DNA of 57,016 nt from assembly GCF_002837185.1 (NCBI RefSeq), contig NZ_KZ478019.1:1-57016 (forward strand). Reading direction: 5' to 3'. The stretch's first letter is position 1, and every line of letters begins with the position of its first letter. The notes beneath the pieces are model-generated. The model searched no databases. It was not told where the DNA came from and was given only the letters and a program-made list of their open reading frames with translations. Below, piece after piece: positions 42,401 to 51,128 of this stretch. The DNA is from Pseudomonas fluorescens (GTDB taxonomy: Bacteria > Pseudomonadota > Gammaproteobacteria > Pseudomonadales > Pseudomonadaceae). The translations under genes were made by a program, and so were the position numbers.

Positions 42401-43679
42401 CCCCCCAGCGGTTAAGCCAACCCACCACGGGCTCTATCACCGCACTCAAGTTGGCACGATTGACATCCGCATCGTCACGGATCGCCTCTTCAGCGGCGTG
42501 CAGGTTAGCTTGTTTGGTCGCCTTGACCAACGCCACGAACGGGTCGGTGCTGCCAGCTACAGTATCCAGGCTGATGTAATCGGCCGGGTTCCAATAGCCG
42601 TCGTTATTGAAGAAGCCGGCATCACGGTTCAGGCGATGCATGCGCGGATACTCGGTCATTCCCGTCAGGGCTGTCATGACGCCTGCGTGCCACGTTGTAT
42701 CGAAGCGGTCGTCTTTGGCGAAATGCAGGGCGAGGGCTTTCCTCTTTACTGAATCCTGGCCCTGTTGCACCACCCATGCCCTCATTGCATCCAGACTGGA
42801 AAACTCATGCAACGGTGACGAGTTACCCGGCACATACAGCACTATCAGCCCGCTGGTTCGATGACGAAACACCCAGATATCCGTTGCGGTGTAGCGATAA
42901 ATCATCAGTAGAGAGGCTTCGACATGGGCCATGGGATGAGTGCTGTGTTCCAGTTGCGCGTTGTTGACGAAACCAAACTCGATCTGCCCCTCCCCCAACC
43001 CGGCCGACGACAGCGCGAGCTGCAAGCCTTGGAGCGACAGACTGCCTTCACGTTTTTGAAGAAAAGCGGCCATGACGAAAGCCGTCTTTACGGTGGTGCG
43101 CAAAGCATAGGGCGCTACGCCCTTGATCGTTGCATCAGAGGGCAGTACGCCGTCCAGGTAGTCTCTGTACAAATCCTTGTACTCGAGCGCCCACACCCAC
43201 TTCTTGAACGCCGCCGGTGTAATGGCTATCTGTGTTTCAGGCCCGTAGGTCTGCGGGATGGTCTGGCGGTAGATGCCTTCATAGTCGGTGTGATTGCCAC
43301 TGCCCCGATAGGCGAACTCATCGACATGCTCGACAAGTTTGATTCGCGGCCCGACCGCAGGGGGGGTATATACACCGAATGCCGTCTCACCGAATCGATC
43401 ATCGGCTACGGCCTGGTAGTCACTGAGCAGGGCCTGCACCAGCGACTGCTGGAATCGAATTTTGCCTTGATGCACACCGTCGATGGGTGGATGACCGTGG
43501 TAGTCGTAATCGAGGGTGACCAGCTGCGCAGTCATCGGGTCGACATGCGCCCCCCACTTCTGCCGGATCAGTTTTGCGCCGTGAGCGCTCGGAGTCAGGG
43601 GAACGCCGGCCTGTACGGCCTCGTTCAATGAGGCGCGTCCGGCACCCATTAATTGCTCTGTCATAGTGTGCAGTTCCAT
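39477..43679 (-). CDS. DUF6543/LRR dermonecrotic-toxin-like protein with defective NEL-type end
   Basis: 1400 residues (an ATG at 43664 is an alternative start). Residues 1-1090 belong to the DUF6543 'dermonecrotic toxin-like' group of large Pseudomonas proteins. Residues about 1095-1265 form leucine-rich repeats (LTHLNLSECQIT, LEELDLDYNPLIV, LRWLSLSDTQLSE, LGRLDLTGNRIQSIP). The last 130 residues resemble the start of a NEL E3 ubiquitin-ligase domain (QARVWKLLEKITNADGVHRAHL) but end early; where relatives carry the catalytic Cys in a CxD motif this protein has DPNGSAPG. It is probably secreted and acts on host or competitor cells, though without a working ligase. Confidence 0.75.
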   Translation of the reverse strand: MELHTMTEQLMGAGRASLNEAVQAGVPLTPSAHGAKLIRQKWGAHVDPMTAQLVTLDYDYHGHPPIDGVHQGKIRFQQSLVQALLSDYQAVADDRFGETAFGVYTPPAVGPRIKLVEHVDEFAYRGSGNHTDYEGIYRQTIPQTYGPETQIAITPAAFKKWVWALEYKDLYRDYLDGVLPSDATIKGVAPYALRTTVKTAFVMAAFLQKREGSLSLQGLQLALSSAGLGEGQIEFGFVNNAQLEHSTHPMAHVEASLLMIYRYTATDIWVFRHRTSGLIVLYVPGNSSPLHEFSSLDAMRAWVVQQGQDSVKRKALALHFAKDDRFDTTWHAGVMTALTGMTEYPRMHRLNRDAGFFNNDGYWNPADYISLDTVAGSTDPFVALVKATKQANLHAAEEAIRDDADVNRANLSAVIEPVVGWLNRWGALAIFFPGGEGLLGLAGLIEAGYGLNEIDSADNHAQVSEGITRTVFGLLNALPLVVKAGLGGAVIKGEIEVTTSAVDPALTVAEGAPDPVPLPRVPVTRPAGILHPPPGTEGLALTEWTRAQLMRGFGPQVEALTDETLEQVRQVSGVSDDHLRYLHAEGLPPQGVLADTLTRFKIDRQIQTYITQLATDESIHADLHLVQWLTSDTDWPASVRMEWVKGDQAIWSSQAATEPGKVLRVDEDTTLFPELARGLDEQQTRAFLGSQLPVDQPYPDVYTRARLLRQKALGIAKERRTDLFEEHYQAAVKTDNELLLALKQQHPTLPYVVLEEMLSRQKIDPNIPLTLAQTKEVFQRLEPLAEGYGQEVRLARAYEGVFTDSVRNPDSDALLLHSVQQMPGWPTDVAIVVREGNISGPVLDRIGSANLSNQRVLIKTGEHFQVYAALQPPGYTHGDLADMILHSLTDDERGAMNVRVDQGLEHFKFKIRRNLLRRPQLSSVLHRQSLRTPFYEPEEGGLAGGSASSTITEQGTLLPRITRGHVKAYFPDSTDQQVDDLIARFDHLDDLQRELERIRQAFVEFDRTLSTWEMVNEQDVMEAFDLVDIDLAADGVDPEISKWVEEERSRRTEVGATLRRLFKWQGEGSENIYRDGKLVGLHLQLDGSPQTPFPYVHPPMDSVISLTLSGGAQSVDGILSDFRHVESLQMQMPEVRELPRALEGMTKLTHLNLSECQITLTTHNSVERLARLTQLEELDLDYNPLIVAPDVSRMTRLRWLSLSDTQLSEFPRGVTGEIPLGRLDLTGNRIQSIPTSVRLRADIELSGNPISDPDSLSRLISYRRRTGNDLWLNPQTQHLPQPSVWLADLPPAQIAGKTGLWNRLLSDSDTSLFARRFSDLPRAPEYALNRQSLQARVWKLLEKITNADGVHRAHLCKLAALDPNGSAPGLLETLEHETLMYEAWRKGQPVYQLPKRARLE

Positions 43680-43839
43680 TTGCGATTTGAAAGAGGCTCG
43701 AATCTATCGTCGGCCGACTACCTAAAAAATCGGAAACCTCAGCCGACAGCCGATGAAGACCTGGCCAAATAGGGTAGGATCGCGCCCGCCCTTTATGCAC
43801 CTTTGGCATCCGACCTTCTTTCTGATAACGGAACCCTTG

Positions 43840-46029
43840 ATGGCTAATCGTTCTCGACCTTCCCTGCGCAGCAAGCCAGCCTCACGCTGCGCGCTTGAGC
43901 TGTTCACCGCGACCCTGCTTGTCGGCTGTGGAATGGAGGTCGGTCAGGCCGCCGAAATTGAACTGACGCCCATCAGGGTTCAAGGCCAAGAGCGCGGCGG
44001 CTATCAAACCGATACAGCCTCCGTCAGCAGCTTCAATGAAGCCCCCTTGCTCGATACCCCGGCCTCGATAACGGTGATCAACGCTGAACTGATCAAGGAC
44101 CAGCAAGCCCGCCTGCTCAGCGAGGTGCTGCGCAACGACGCCTCGGTGGGCGACAGCTACGCGCCCATCGGCTACTACGAAAACTTCGTGGTGCGCGGGT
44201 TTTCGCTGAATGCGGCGAGCAGCTACAAGATCAATGGGCGCACCATCACCGGCGAGCAGAACGTCGCCCTGGAAAACAAGCAACAGGTCGAAGTGCTCAA
44301 GGGCCTGGCCGGGTTGCAGAGCGGCATTTCCGAGCCCAGCGGCGTGATCAACTACGTGACCAAGCGCCCCGAGGATGTGCGTTCGGTGACGGTGTCCACC
44401 GATGATCGCGGCAGCGGTTATATCGCCACCGATGTCGGCGGCTGGTTCGGCAGCGAGCAACAATTTGGCCTGCGCGCCAATGTCGCCCATGAAGACCTCA
44501 ATGCCTATGTGGAGCATGCCGACGGCCAGCGCGATTTTATGTCCCTGGCCTTTGACTGGAACATCAGCCCCGACGCGGTGCTGCAACTGGATGCCGAATA
44601 CCAGAACAAACAACAGCGCTCGGTGCCGGGTTATCAATTGCTGGGCGGCACTGAAGTGCCTCACGACGCTTCGCCGAAAAAACTGCTGGGGCATCAGACC
44701 GGAGGCAAGCAGGTGGGCATTGATTCGCTGAACCTCAACGGCACATTTGACTACCGTTTCAGCGACCAGTGGAAAGGCAGTGTCAGCGCGGCGCGCAGCA
44801 AAGTGGTGATTGACGATTACAGCTCATTTGCGTGGGGCTGCTACGGGTCGACCAGCTGCAGCTCGGCAAGCGTGCCGAACTACTTCAGCCCCGAAGGCAA
44901 TTACGACGTCTACGACTACCGCAGCCCCGACGATACGCGCCGCGACGATGAAATCCAGGCGGCCATGACCGGCCTGTTCGACACCGCAGGCTTAGGCCAT
45001 GAACTGACATTCGGCACCAGCGCCTTTCGCCGAGTGATCGACAAGCGCAAGTCGGTCAACGAATTCATCGGCACCGCCAATATCGACGAACAGGTGCCGA
45101 GCTTTACCCCTACCGACAAACGGTTGAATGACAGCCACCGCAACCTCGACAGCCGCCAGTACGGGCTGTTCGTCACCGACCGCATCCGCTTCAACGAGCA
45201 ATGGCAAACCCTCCTCGGCGGCCGCGAAGTGCGCCTGGATGAAAAAGCCTTCGACGGCTTCACCGGCAACCCGACACGCCACACCCAACAGTACGTGTTC
45301 CTGCCCCAGGCCTCATTGATCTACAAGCCGGTGGACAACGTGTCGCTGTACACCCGTTACAGCAAGGGCCTGTCCCTGGGCGGCACCGCGCCGTGGTTCG
45401 CTGAGAACGCAGACGAAACATTGGCGCCAACGCTCTCGCGCCAGCTCGAAGCCGGGGTGAAATACGACTGGCGCCGTATCAGCTTCGCCGCCGCCGTGTT
45501 CCAGACACGCCAGGCTTATCAGTACGCCAAGCCCGACAGTGGCGGCTTCACCTACGTGCAGCAAGGTCACCAGAAGAACACCGGCCTGGAGCTGTCCGCC
45601 AACGGCTGGGCCACCGACCGCCTGCAGATCGCCACCAGCGTGGCCGCCATCCGGGCACGGGTGAGCGGCAGCGGCACGCCGAGCTACGAAGACCACCAGG
45701 CGATCAACGTGCCCAAACTGCGCGCCAGCCTGTACGCCGACTATGCGCTGCCATGGGTCAATGGCCTGGCGGTGCTCGGCGGCGTGCAATACAGCGCCAA
45801 AAAGTACGCCAACCGCACCGGCAATGTGCAAGTGGGGGATTACGCCGTGGTCAATATCGGCAGCCGCTACACCACTAAAGTCGATGGCTATGAAACGGTG
45901 TTTCGCCTGAGCGTCGACAACCTGTTCGACACGCGCTACTGGCGCGACGCGGGCGAATACATGGGCGATGACTACCTGTTCCAGGGTGCGCCGCTGACGG
46001 CGCGCTTGAGTGCATCGGTCAACTTCTGA
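43840..46029 (+). CDS. TonB-dependent siderophore receptor
   Basis: 729 residues from the ATG at 43840. A signal peptide (cut near GQAAE) is followed by a plug domain (SVSSFNEAPLLDTPASITVINAELIKDQQARLLSEVLRNDASV, NFVVRGFSLN, EVLKGLAGLQSG) and a 22-strand-type barrel ending in Phe (SASVNF). No N-terminal signalling domain is seen, so it is not a FecA-type trans-envelope regulator. It probably imports a ferric siderophore, possibly a catecholate or other xenosiderophore. It converges on an MFS gene with an 11-bp overlap. Confidence 0.9.
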   Translation: MANRSRPSLRSKPASRCALELFTATLLVGCGMEVGQAAEIELTPIRVQGQERGGYQTDTASVSSFNEAPLLDTPASITVINAELIKDQQARLLSEVLRNDASVGDSYAPIGYYENFVVRGFSLNAASSYKINGRTITGEQNVALENKQQVEVLKGLAGLQSGISEPSGVINYVTKRPEDVRSVTVSTDDRGSGYIATDVGGWFGSEQQFGLRANVAHEDLNAYVEHADGQRDFMSLAFDWNISPDAVLQLDAEYQNKQQRSVPGYQLLGGTEVPHDASPKKLLGHQTGGKQVGIDSLNLNGTFDYRFSDQWKGSVSAARSKVVIDDYSSFAWGCYGSTSCSSASVPNYFSPEGNYDVYDYRSPDDTRRDDEIQAAMTGLFDTAGLGHELTFGTSAFRRVIDKRKSVNEFIGTANIDEQVPSFTPTDKRLNDSHRNLDSRQYGLFVTDRIRFNEQWQTLLGGREVRLDEKAFDGFTGNPTRHTQQYVFLPQASLIYKPVDNVSLYTRYSKGLSLGGTAPWFAENADETLAPTLSRQLEAGVKYDWRRISFAAAVFQTRQAYQYAKPDSGGFTYVQQGHQKNTGLELSANGWATDRLQIATSVAAIRARVSGSGTPSYEDHQAINVPKLRASLYADYALPWVNGLAVLGGVQYSAKKYANRTGNVQVGDYAVVNIGSRYTTKVDGYETVFRLSVDNLFDTRYWRDAGEYMGDDYLFQGAPLTARLSASVNF

Positions 46030-47161
46030 AGAGCCGCGGCGTTGCCAGCCCCAGCGCCGCCAGACCGCACACCAGCAGGCTCCAGCCCAGGTCCTGAACC
46101 CATGCCACCAGGCTCAGACCGCTGCCAATCACCAGGTAGTACAACAAACCCAACAGTGCGCCGGCGGTGCCGAGGCGATCGCGATAATCGACCAGCGCCG
46201 CCCCGAGCACGTTGGGAATTGCCATGCCGAATGCCAGTACCACCAGCAGCATCGGCCCTACCAGCAGCCCACTGTGTTGCAGGCCCAACACTAACAAGCT
46301 GCCGAGCACCGCCACCACCGCAGCGACGAATACCAACTGATCGCTGTCCATCCCGCGTCTAAGCAGGATTCTGTTCAGCCACGCTCCCAACCCGGAACCC
46401 AGGGCCAGCAGCACGCCGCTGTAGCCGAACTCGGCGGTGGAGCGCCCTTGTTGTGCGAAGATAAACGGCCCCACGCTGTAATAGCTGAACAACGCGATAT
46501 TGAACGCCGCGACCAACCCGACCGAGCGCCAGATCCCGGCGTCCTTGAGCATCATGCCGAGTGTTTGACCAAGGGCGGCCGTGGGCAGCGAGGCCGGACG
46601 CGTTTCCGGCAGGGCCCACAGGCTCCAGCCCCACAGCAGCAGCGCGAGCAGCAACAGCCCACCGAGCACCCCGCGATAACCGAAATACTCGACCAGACTC
46701 GCCCCGCTGAACAACCCGATGGCAGGGCTTGCCGCCAGCGCAATCCCCATCGCGGAAAATACCTGGGCCAGCTCGGCACCGTGGAAACGGTCACGCAGCA
46801 CCGTCTGCGTGACCACCGACCCCACGGCTGCTCCAAAGGCGGCAGCGGCCTGGGCCAGCAGCAAGGCGTTGAACGTTGCCACGTTCAACGCCAGCGCCAT
46901 GGCCCCCACATAGATCGCAAGCCCGGCCAACATGACGGGCCGCCGCCCCCAACGATCACTCAAACGGCCCCATACCACTACGCCCACAGCGAAGGCCAGG
47001 AAGTACACCGACAGGGTCTGCCCCGCCCGTTCAGGCGCGACCGCAAAAGCCCGTGCGATATCAGCCAGGGCCGGGCTGTACAGGGTCTGCGCCAATTGCG
47101 GGAACATCAGCAGGGCCATGGTCAGCATCAGCAGATTGTTCGACTTCATCACCAGATCCAT
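46019..47161 (-). CDS. MFS transporter
   Basis: About 380 residues; start uncertain among 47173 (GTG), 47161 (ATG) and 47149 (ATG). Twelve transmembrane helices and the MFS loop motif GRLSDRWGRRPVML after TM2 are seen. It is divergent from an AraC-family gene. It resembles drug/siderophore exporters of the Bcr or EntS kind; next to a siderophore receptor a siderophore-related role is possible. Confidence 0.82.
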   Translation of the reverse strand: MDLVMKSNNLLMLTMALLMFPQLAQTLYSPALADIARAFAVAPERAGQTLSVYFLAFAVGVVVWGRLSDRWGRRPVMLAGLAIYVGAMALALNVATFNALLLAQAAAAFGAAVGSVVTQTVLRDRFHGAELAQVFSAMGIALAASPAIGLFSGASLVEYFGYRGVLGGLLLLALLLWGWSLWALPETRPASLPTAALGQTLGMMLKDAGIWRSVGLVAAFNIALFSYYSVGPFIFAQQGRSTAEFGYSGVLLALGSGLGAWLNRILLRRGMDSDQLVFVAAVVAVLGSLLVLGLQHSGLLVGPMLLVVLAFGMAIPNVLGAALVDYRDRLGTAGALLGLLYYLVIGSGLSLVAWVQDLGWSLLVCGLAALGLATPRLFRS

Positions 47162-47247
47162 CCGTAAATACACCGCAGGGATTCTAGAGCGCCCCGCCTG
47201 GGGTATTATCCGGACTTCGACACTTTATCCCTGAAATCGGACATCCC

Positions 47248-48018
47248 ATGGCTTGGCTTGAGGCCGCCGCATCGTTCAACCCCGACGCATTCGCGGCGCC
47301 CGTGATCGGCATCGCCGCGGTGCTGGGCAACCACGACTCCGGGCTGCACCGGCACCAGCGCGGGCAACTGCTGTTCACCCAGCAAGGCTGCACGCGGATC
47401 ACCCTGGACAATCAACTGTGCCTGCTGCCACCCACGCGCGCGGCCTGGATACCCGGCGGCTTGCCCCATCGCGCGGTGATGCAGCAGGCCGTGGATTACC
47501 GCTCGGTGTATGTGAGCGCAGCCCTGGCCGAGCAGTTGCCGGCCCAGGTGCGGGTGATCGAAGTGAGTGCCCTGCTCAGGGCAGTGCTGGAGCCGATGGC
47601 TCTGGCCCCGTTCGAGACCGATTGGCACGCGGGCCGCTACGCGCATTTGCTCGGCCTGTGCCTTGATGAAATCCGCCACGCCGCCGAACAGCCGCTGCTC
47701 CTGCCGTTGCCAAGGGACAAGCGCCTGGCCCCGCTGCTGGCCCGGCTCGACCGCCTGCCCCCCACATTGCAGGCGCTGGAAAAGCACATTGGCGCCAGCA
47801 CCAAGACCATAGGCCGGATTTTCCTAAAGGAAACCGGCCTGGGGTATCAGCAGTGGCGCCAACAGTGGCGTCTGATGCGGGTGATCGAACTGCTCGCTAC
47901 CGGGCGCAGCCTGGGCTACTGCGCCTTTGAACTGGGCTTTGCCAGCGACAGTGCGTTGATCGCCTTCTTCAAAGGCATGACCGGGACCACGCCGCGTGGC
48001 TATTTCAAATCCGGCTGA
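47248..48018 (+). CDS. AraC-family transcriptional regulator
   Basis: 256 residues: an N-terminal cupin-like sensing domain (SGLHRHQRGQLLFTQQGCTRITLDNQ, WIPGGLPHRAVM) and a C-terminal double helix-turn-helix (GASTKTIGRIFLKETGLGYQQW, LGYCAFELGFASDSALIAFFK). It is divergent from the MFS gene and likely regulates it in response to a small molecule. Confidence 0.88.
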   Translation: MAWLEAAASFNPDAFAAPVIGIAAVLGNHDSGLHRHQRGQLLFTQQGCTRITLDNQLCLLPPTRAAWIPGGLPHRAVMQQAVDYRSVYVSAALAEQLPAQVRVIEVSALLRAVLEPMALAPFETDWHAGRYAHLLGLCLDEIRHAAEQPLLLPLPRDKRLAPLLARLDRLPPTLQALEKHIGASTKTIGRIFLKETGLGYQQWRQQWRLMRVIELLATGRSLGYCAFELGFASDSALIAFFKGMTGTTPRGYFKSG

Positions 48019-48022
48019 GCGC

Positions 48023-48460
48023 TTACTGGGGCATCTTGCGAAAACCCACCGCCAGACGGTTCCAGCTGTTGATGGTGGCAATCGCCACACTCAGGTCGAC
48101 CTGTTCCTGCGCGCTGAACTCGGCCGCCAGGGCGTTGAAGTCTTCATCGGGGGCGTGGGTCTGGCTGAGCAGGGTCAGGCTTTCGGCCCAGGCCAGGGCG
48201 GCGCGTTCACGCGGGGTGAAGAACGGCGTTTCACGCCAGGCCGACAGGGTGTAGAGGCGGCGCTCGGTTTCACCGCCCTTGCGCGCATCGGCGGTGTGCA
48301 TGTCCAGGCAGAATGCGCAGCCGTTGATTTGCGAGACGCGCAGGCGCACCAGTTCCAGCAGTGGCAGTTCGATGGACAGCTTGCCGACTGCCGCCTCCAG
48401 GGCCAGCATGGCCTTCATGGCGTCCGGGGAAGCGCTGTAGAAATCGGTACGGGTTTGCAT
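48023..48460 (-). CDS. AhpD-like / carboxymuconolactone decarboxylase-family protein
   Basis: 145 residues. The AhpD core has the redox CxxC pair followed by His (INGCAFCLDMHTADA). It is of the AhpD-like peroxidase type rather than the decarboxylase. GGAG lies 7 nt before the ATG. It converges on the AraC gene with only 4 bp between stops. Confidence 0.88.
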   Translation of the reverse strand: MQTRTDFYSASPDAMKAMLALEAAVGKLSIELPLLELVRLRVSQINGCAFCLDMHTADARKGGETERRLYTLSAWRETPFFTPRERAALAWAESLTLLSQTHAPDEDFNALAAEFSAQEQVDLSVAIATINSWNRLAVGFRKMPQ

Positions 48461-48554
48461 GGTGGAACTCCAGAACGGTGGGGATTGGTGCGCAGATTAG
48501 TCACCTGGGCGGTCTGGAGAAATAGCCAATCCGGGCGAAGAACAGGTGACCAAT

Positions 48555-50000
48555 CTACAGGCCACGGCTCCTCAACCACTGCAGGAAACCTTTCTTCACC
48601 GGCACCACCGGCGCGTCTTCGGTCAGCGCCTGGGCGGCATGCACACGGAAGTCCAGCAGCGCCTTCATGGCTTCGCCGATGTCATGGCGCGCGTCCAGGC
48701 AGGGCTTGAGGTATTCGTTTTCGATGCGGTACAGCGTGCAGTAGGTCTTGGCGGTGAAATCCGCCAGCGTGGCCTGATCGGTCAGGATGCCTGATTCGCC
48801 GATCACTTCACCCGGCCCCATGCGCCCGGCCTCGAACGTGTGGCCGCCCTTGACCAGCATCACCGAGACCACGCCGGACTCGATGATGAACAGGTGATCG
48901 CTGACCTCCCCCGCCGGCAGGATCATGTCGCCGGCGCGGTAGGTGTGCAGGGTCATGTTCTGGCTGAAGGTGTCTTTTTCTTCCTGACGCAGGGTGGAGA
49001 AGATCGACGACCGCTCAAGCAGTGCCCGCGCGCCGGAGACCGTGGCGGGCGTACTGCCTTCGGTGGCGGACAACAGCCCCACGCCCGCCGCCTGCAAATG
49101 CCGGAAGGCCAGGTCGTAAAGCTGGTTGCGCACTTCGCGCTTGAGGCCCATGGCCGGCACGAAACCGCTGATTTCATATTCCACGCCGCCACTGACCGAA
49201 GCCTTGAACGCGACGCTGGGCGCCGGCTTGGCCAACAGCGCGCGGCAGCCCTGCATGGCCCGCTCAAGGGCCTCGATCACCGTTTGCGGGCGCGCATGGG
49301 GGCTGACTTGCAGGCTGACCGCCAGGCCGAACATGTCCGCCGGGCGCGAAAAGTTGATGATCTTGGCCTTGGCCGCCAGGGAGTTGGGGATCACCGCCAG
49401 GCTGCCCTGGGAGGTCTGCAGGCGCGTGGCGCGCCAGTCGATATCGGTGACGCGGCCTTCGGTGCCGTCGATGGAGATCCAGTCGTCGATCTGGTAAGGC
49501 TTGGTGGTGTTGAGCACGATCCCGGAAAACACGTCGCTCAGGGTGCTTTGCAGCGCCAGGCCGACGATGATCGCCACGGCGCCGGAAGTGGCGAGCACGC
49601 CCTTGACCGGCAGGTCGAGCACGTAGGCCATGGCGGCGATGATGGCGATCAGGAAAATCACCGCGCCCATCAGGTCCTGCAACAAGCGCCCGGTGTGACC
49701 GACCCGCTGCATCATCACCGCGCCGAGCAACACCGTCAGGGTGCGCGCCGCGAACAGCCACCAGCCGATCTGCAAAGCCGTGGCCGCCAGGTGCCGGGCG
49801 GTGTCGTCGACATAGGGCGCCGCTTGCATGGGGTTCATGCCGTCGTTGAACAACACCGCGCTGAACACTGCAAAGATCACCAGCCGCGCCGCGAGTTTCC
49901 AGTTGGCCAGCGCGGGGGTGATAAGGCGCCATACGGCAATGTCGATAAGGATCAGCGCCAGGGCGCACACCATCGGGTTTTCAGCGATAAATGAGGGCAT
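48555..50000 (-). CDS. MscS-type channel fused to a cyclic-nucleotide-binding domain
   Basis: 481 residues. Four to five N-terminal helices precede the MscS pore and vestibule (GVLATSGAVAIIVGLALQSTLSDVFSGIVL, TTKPYQIDDWISIDGTEGRVTDIDWRATRL). The C-terminal 130 residues form a cNMP-binding domain (FSTLRQEEKDTFSQNMTLHTYRAGDMILPAGEVSDHLFIIESG, GPGEVIGESGIL). Gating by cyclic nucleotide or membrane tension is the expected property of this channel type. Confidence 0.88.
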   Translation of the reverse strand: MPSFIAENPMVCALALILIDIAVWRLITPALANWKLAARLVIFAVFSAVLFNDGMNPMQAAPYVDDTARHLAATALQIGWWLFAARTLTVLLGAVMMQRVGHTGRLLQDLMGAVIFLIAIIAAMAYVLDLPVKGVLATSGAVAIIVGLALQSTLSDVFSGIVLNTTKPYQIDDWISIDGTEGRVTDIDWRATRLQTSQGSLAVIPNSLAAKAKIINFSRPADMFGLAVSLQVSPHARPQTVIEALERAMQGCRALLAKPAPSVAFKASVSGGVEYEISGFVPAMGLKREVRNQLYDLAFRHLQAAGVGLLSATEGSTPATVSGARALLERSSIFSTLRQEEKDTFSQNMTLHTYRAGDMILPAGEVSDHLFIIESGVVSVMLVKGGHTFEAGRMGPGEVIGESGILTDQATLADFTAKTYCTLYRIENEYLKPCLDARHDIGEAMKALLDFRVHAAQALTEDAPVVPVKKGFLQWLRSRGL

Positions 50001-50073
50001 CCAGGCGACTCCAGGGCGAATGCCGAGAAAGATCGCATGAAATGAAGATGGCGGGTATAGCGCAGAGCAAAAT

Positions 50074-50162
50074 GTGGGAGGGGGCTTGCCCCCGATGGCG
50101 TCAGCCCAGCAAACACTGATGTTGGTTGACCCACCGCTATCGGGGGCAAGCCCCCTCCCACA
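50074..50162. repeat. Paired inverted REP element (REPIN)
   Basis: Two inverted REP copies, GTGGGAGGGGGCTTGCCCCCGAT and its reverse complement, enclosing about 45 bp, lie between the MscS-type channel gene and the pirin gene. Confidence 0.9.
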
Positions 50163-50185
50163 AGGGGTTATTCAACCACCGGCCT

Positions 50186-51052
50186 TCAGGCCTGCATCCG
50201 CCCGAACTTGCCCGATTGGAAATCGGCAAACGCCTGGTGGATCTCCTGCTCGGTGTTCATCACGAACGGGCCGTGGCCGACGATGGGCTCGTCAATCGGC
50301 TCGCCGCTGAGCAGCAGCACCTTGGCGTGGTCGTTGGACTCCAGGGTGAGGCGGTCACCGTCACGCTCGAACAACGCCAACTGCCCCTGGCGCGCGACGT
50401 CCTCGCCATTGACCTGCACAGTTGCGCTCAGGATCACCAGCGCGGTGTTGCGCCCGGCGTGCAAGTCCAACGTCACCGCCTTACCGGGGTTGAGGCGCAA
50501 GTCCCACACGTCAATCGGCGTGAAGGTGCGGGCAGGCCCTTGAGTACCGGCGAATTCACCGGCGATCAGGCGCAGTTGCCCCGCATCGCCCGCCAGCGGC
50601 AGCACCGGGATGTCGCCATCGACGAGGGTCTGGTAGCCGGCGTCGGCCATTTTGTCCTTGGCCGGCAGGTTGACCCACAATTGCACCATCTCCAGCGCCC
50701 CGCCTGTGCGGGCGAAAGCCTCAGAGTGGAATTCTTCATGGAGAATGCCCTTGGCCGCCGTCATCCATTGCACATCACCCGGGCCGATTTTTCCGCCGGC
50801 ACCGGTGGAATCGCGGTGCTCGACTTCGCCGTCATAGACGATGGTTACCGTTTCGAAGCCGCGATGCGGGTGCTGGCCCACGCCGCGACGGGTTTCGGTG
50901 GGGGTGAAATCGGCCGGCCCGGCGTGGTCCAGCAACAGAAATGGGCTGATGTGTTTGCCCATGGTGTCGTAGGAAAACAGCGTGCGCACCGGAAAGCCGT
51001 CGCCGACCCAGTGAGCGCGAGGGCTGGTGTAGAGACCGATCAGTTTTTTCAT
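50186..51052 (-). CDS. Pirin-family protein
   Basis: 288 residues of the bicupin pirin family. Metal ligands sit in VGQHPHRGFETVTIVYDG (two His) and further in GDVQWMTAAKGILHEE (His/Glu). Pirins in bacteria act as quercetinase-like oxygenases or redox-linked regulators. The gene lies 76 bp after the stop of the MFS gene at 51129; the 50-bp spacer includes a weak stem. Confidence 0.88.
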   Translation of the reverse strand: MKKLIGLYTSPRAHWVGDGFPVRTLFSYDTMGKHISPFLLLDHAGPADFTPTETRRGVGQHPHRGFETVTIVYDGEVEHRDSTGAGGKIGPGDVQWMTAAKGILHEEFHSEAFARTGGALEMVQLWVNLPAKDKMADAGYQTLVDGDIPVLPLAGDAGQLRLIAGEFAGTQGPARTFTPIDVWDLRLNPGKAVTLDLHAGRNTALVILSATVQVNGEDVARQGQLALFERDGDRLTLESNDHAKVLLLSGEPIDEPIVGHGPFVMNTEQEIHQAFADFQSGKFGRMQA

Positions 51053-51128
51053 GGTGTACCTCCAAAGTGCCTACACCATAAGTCCCCAGGCCGCAGAGCA
51101 CTAGCCGGCAAAAGCGGCCTTGATCGTC

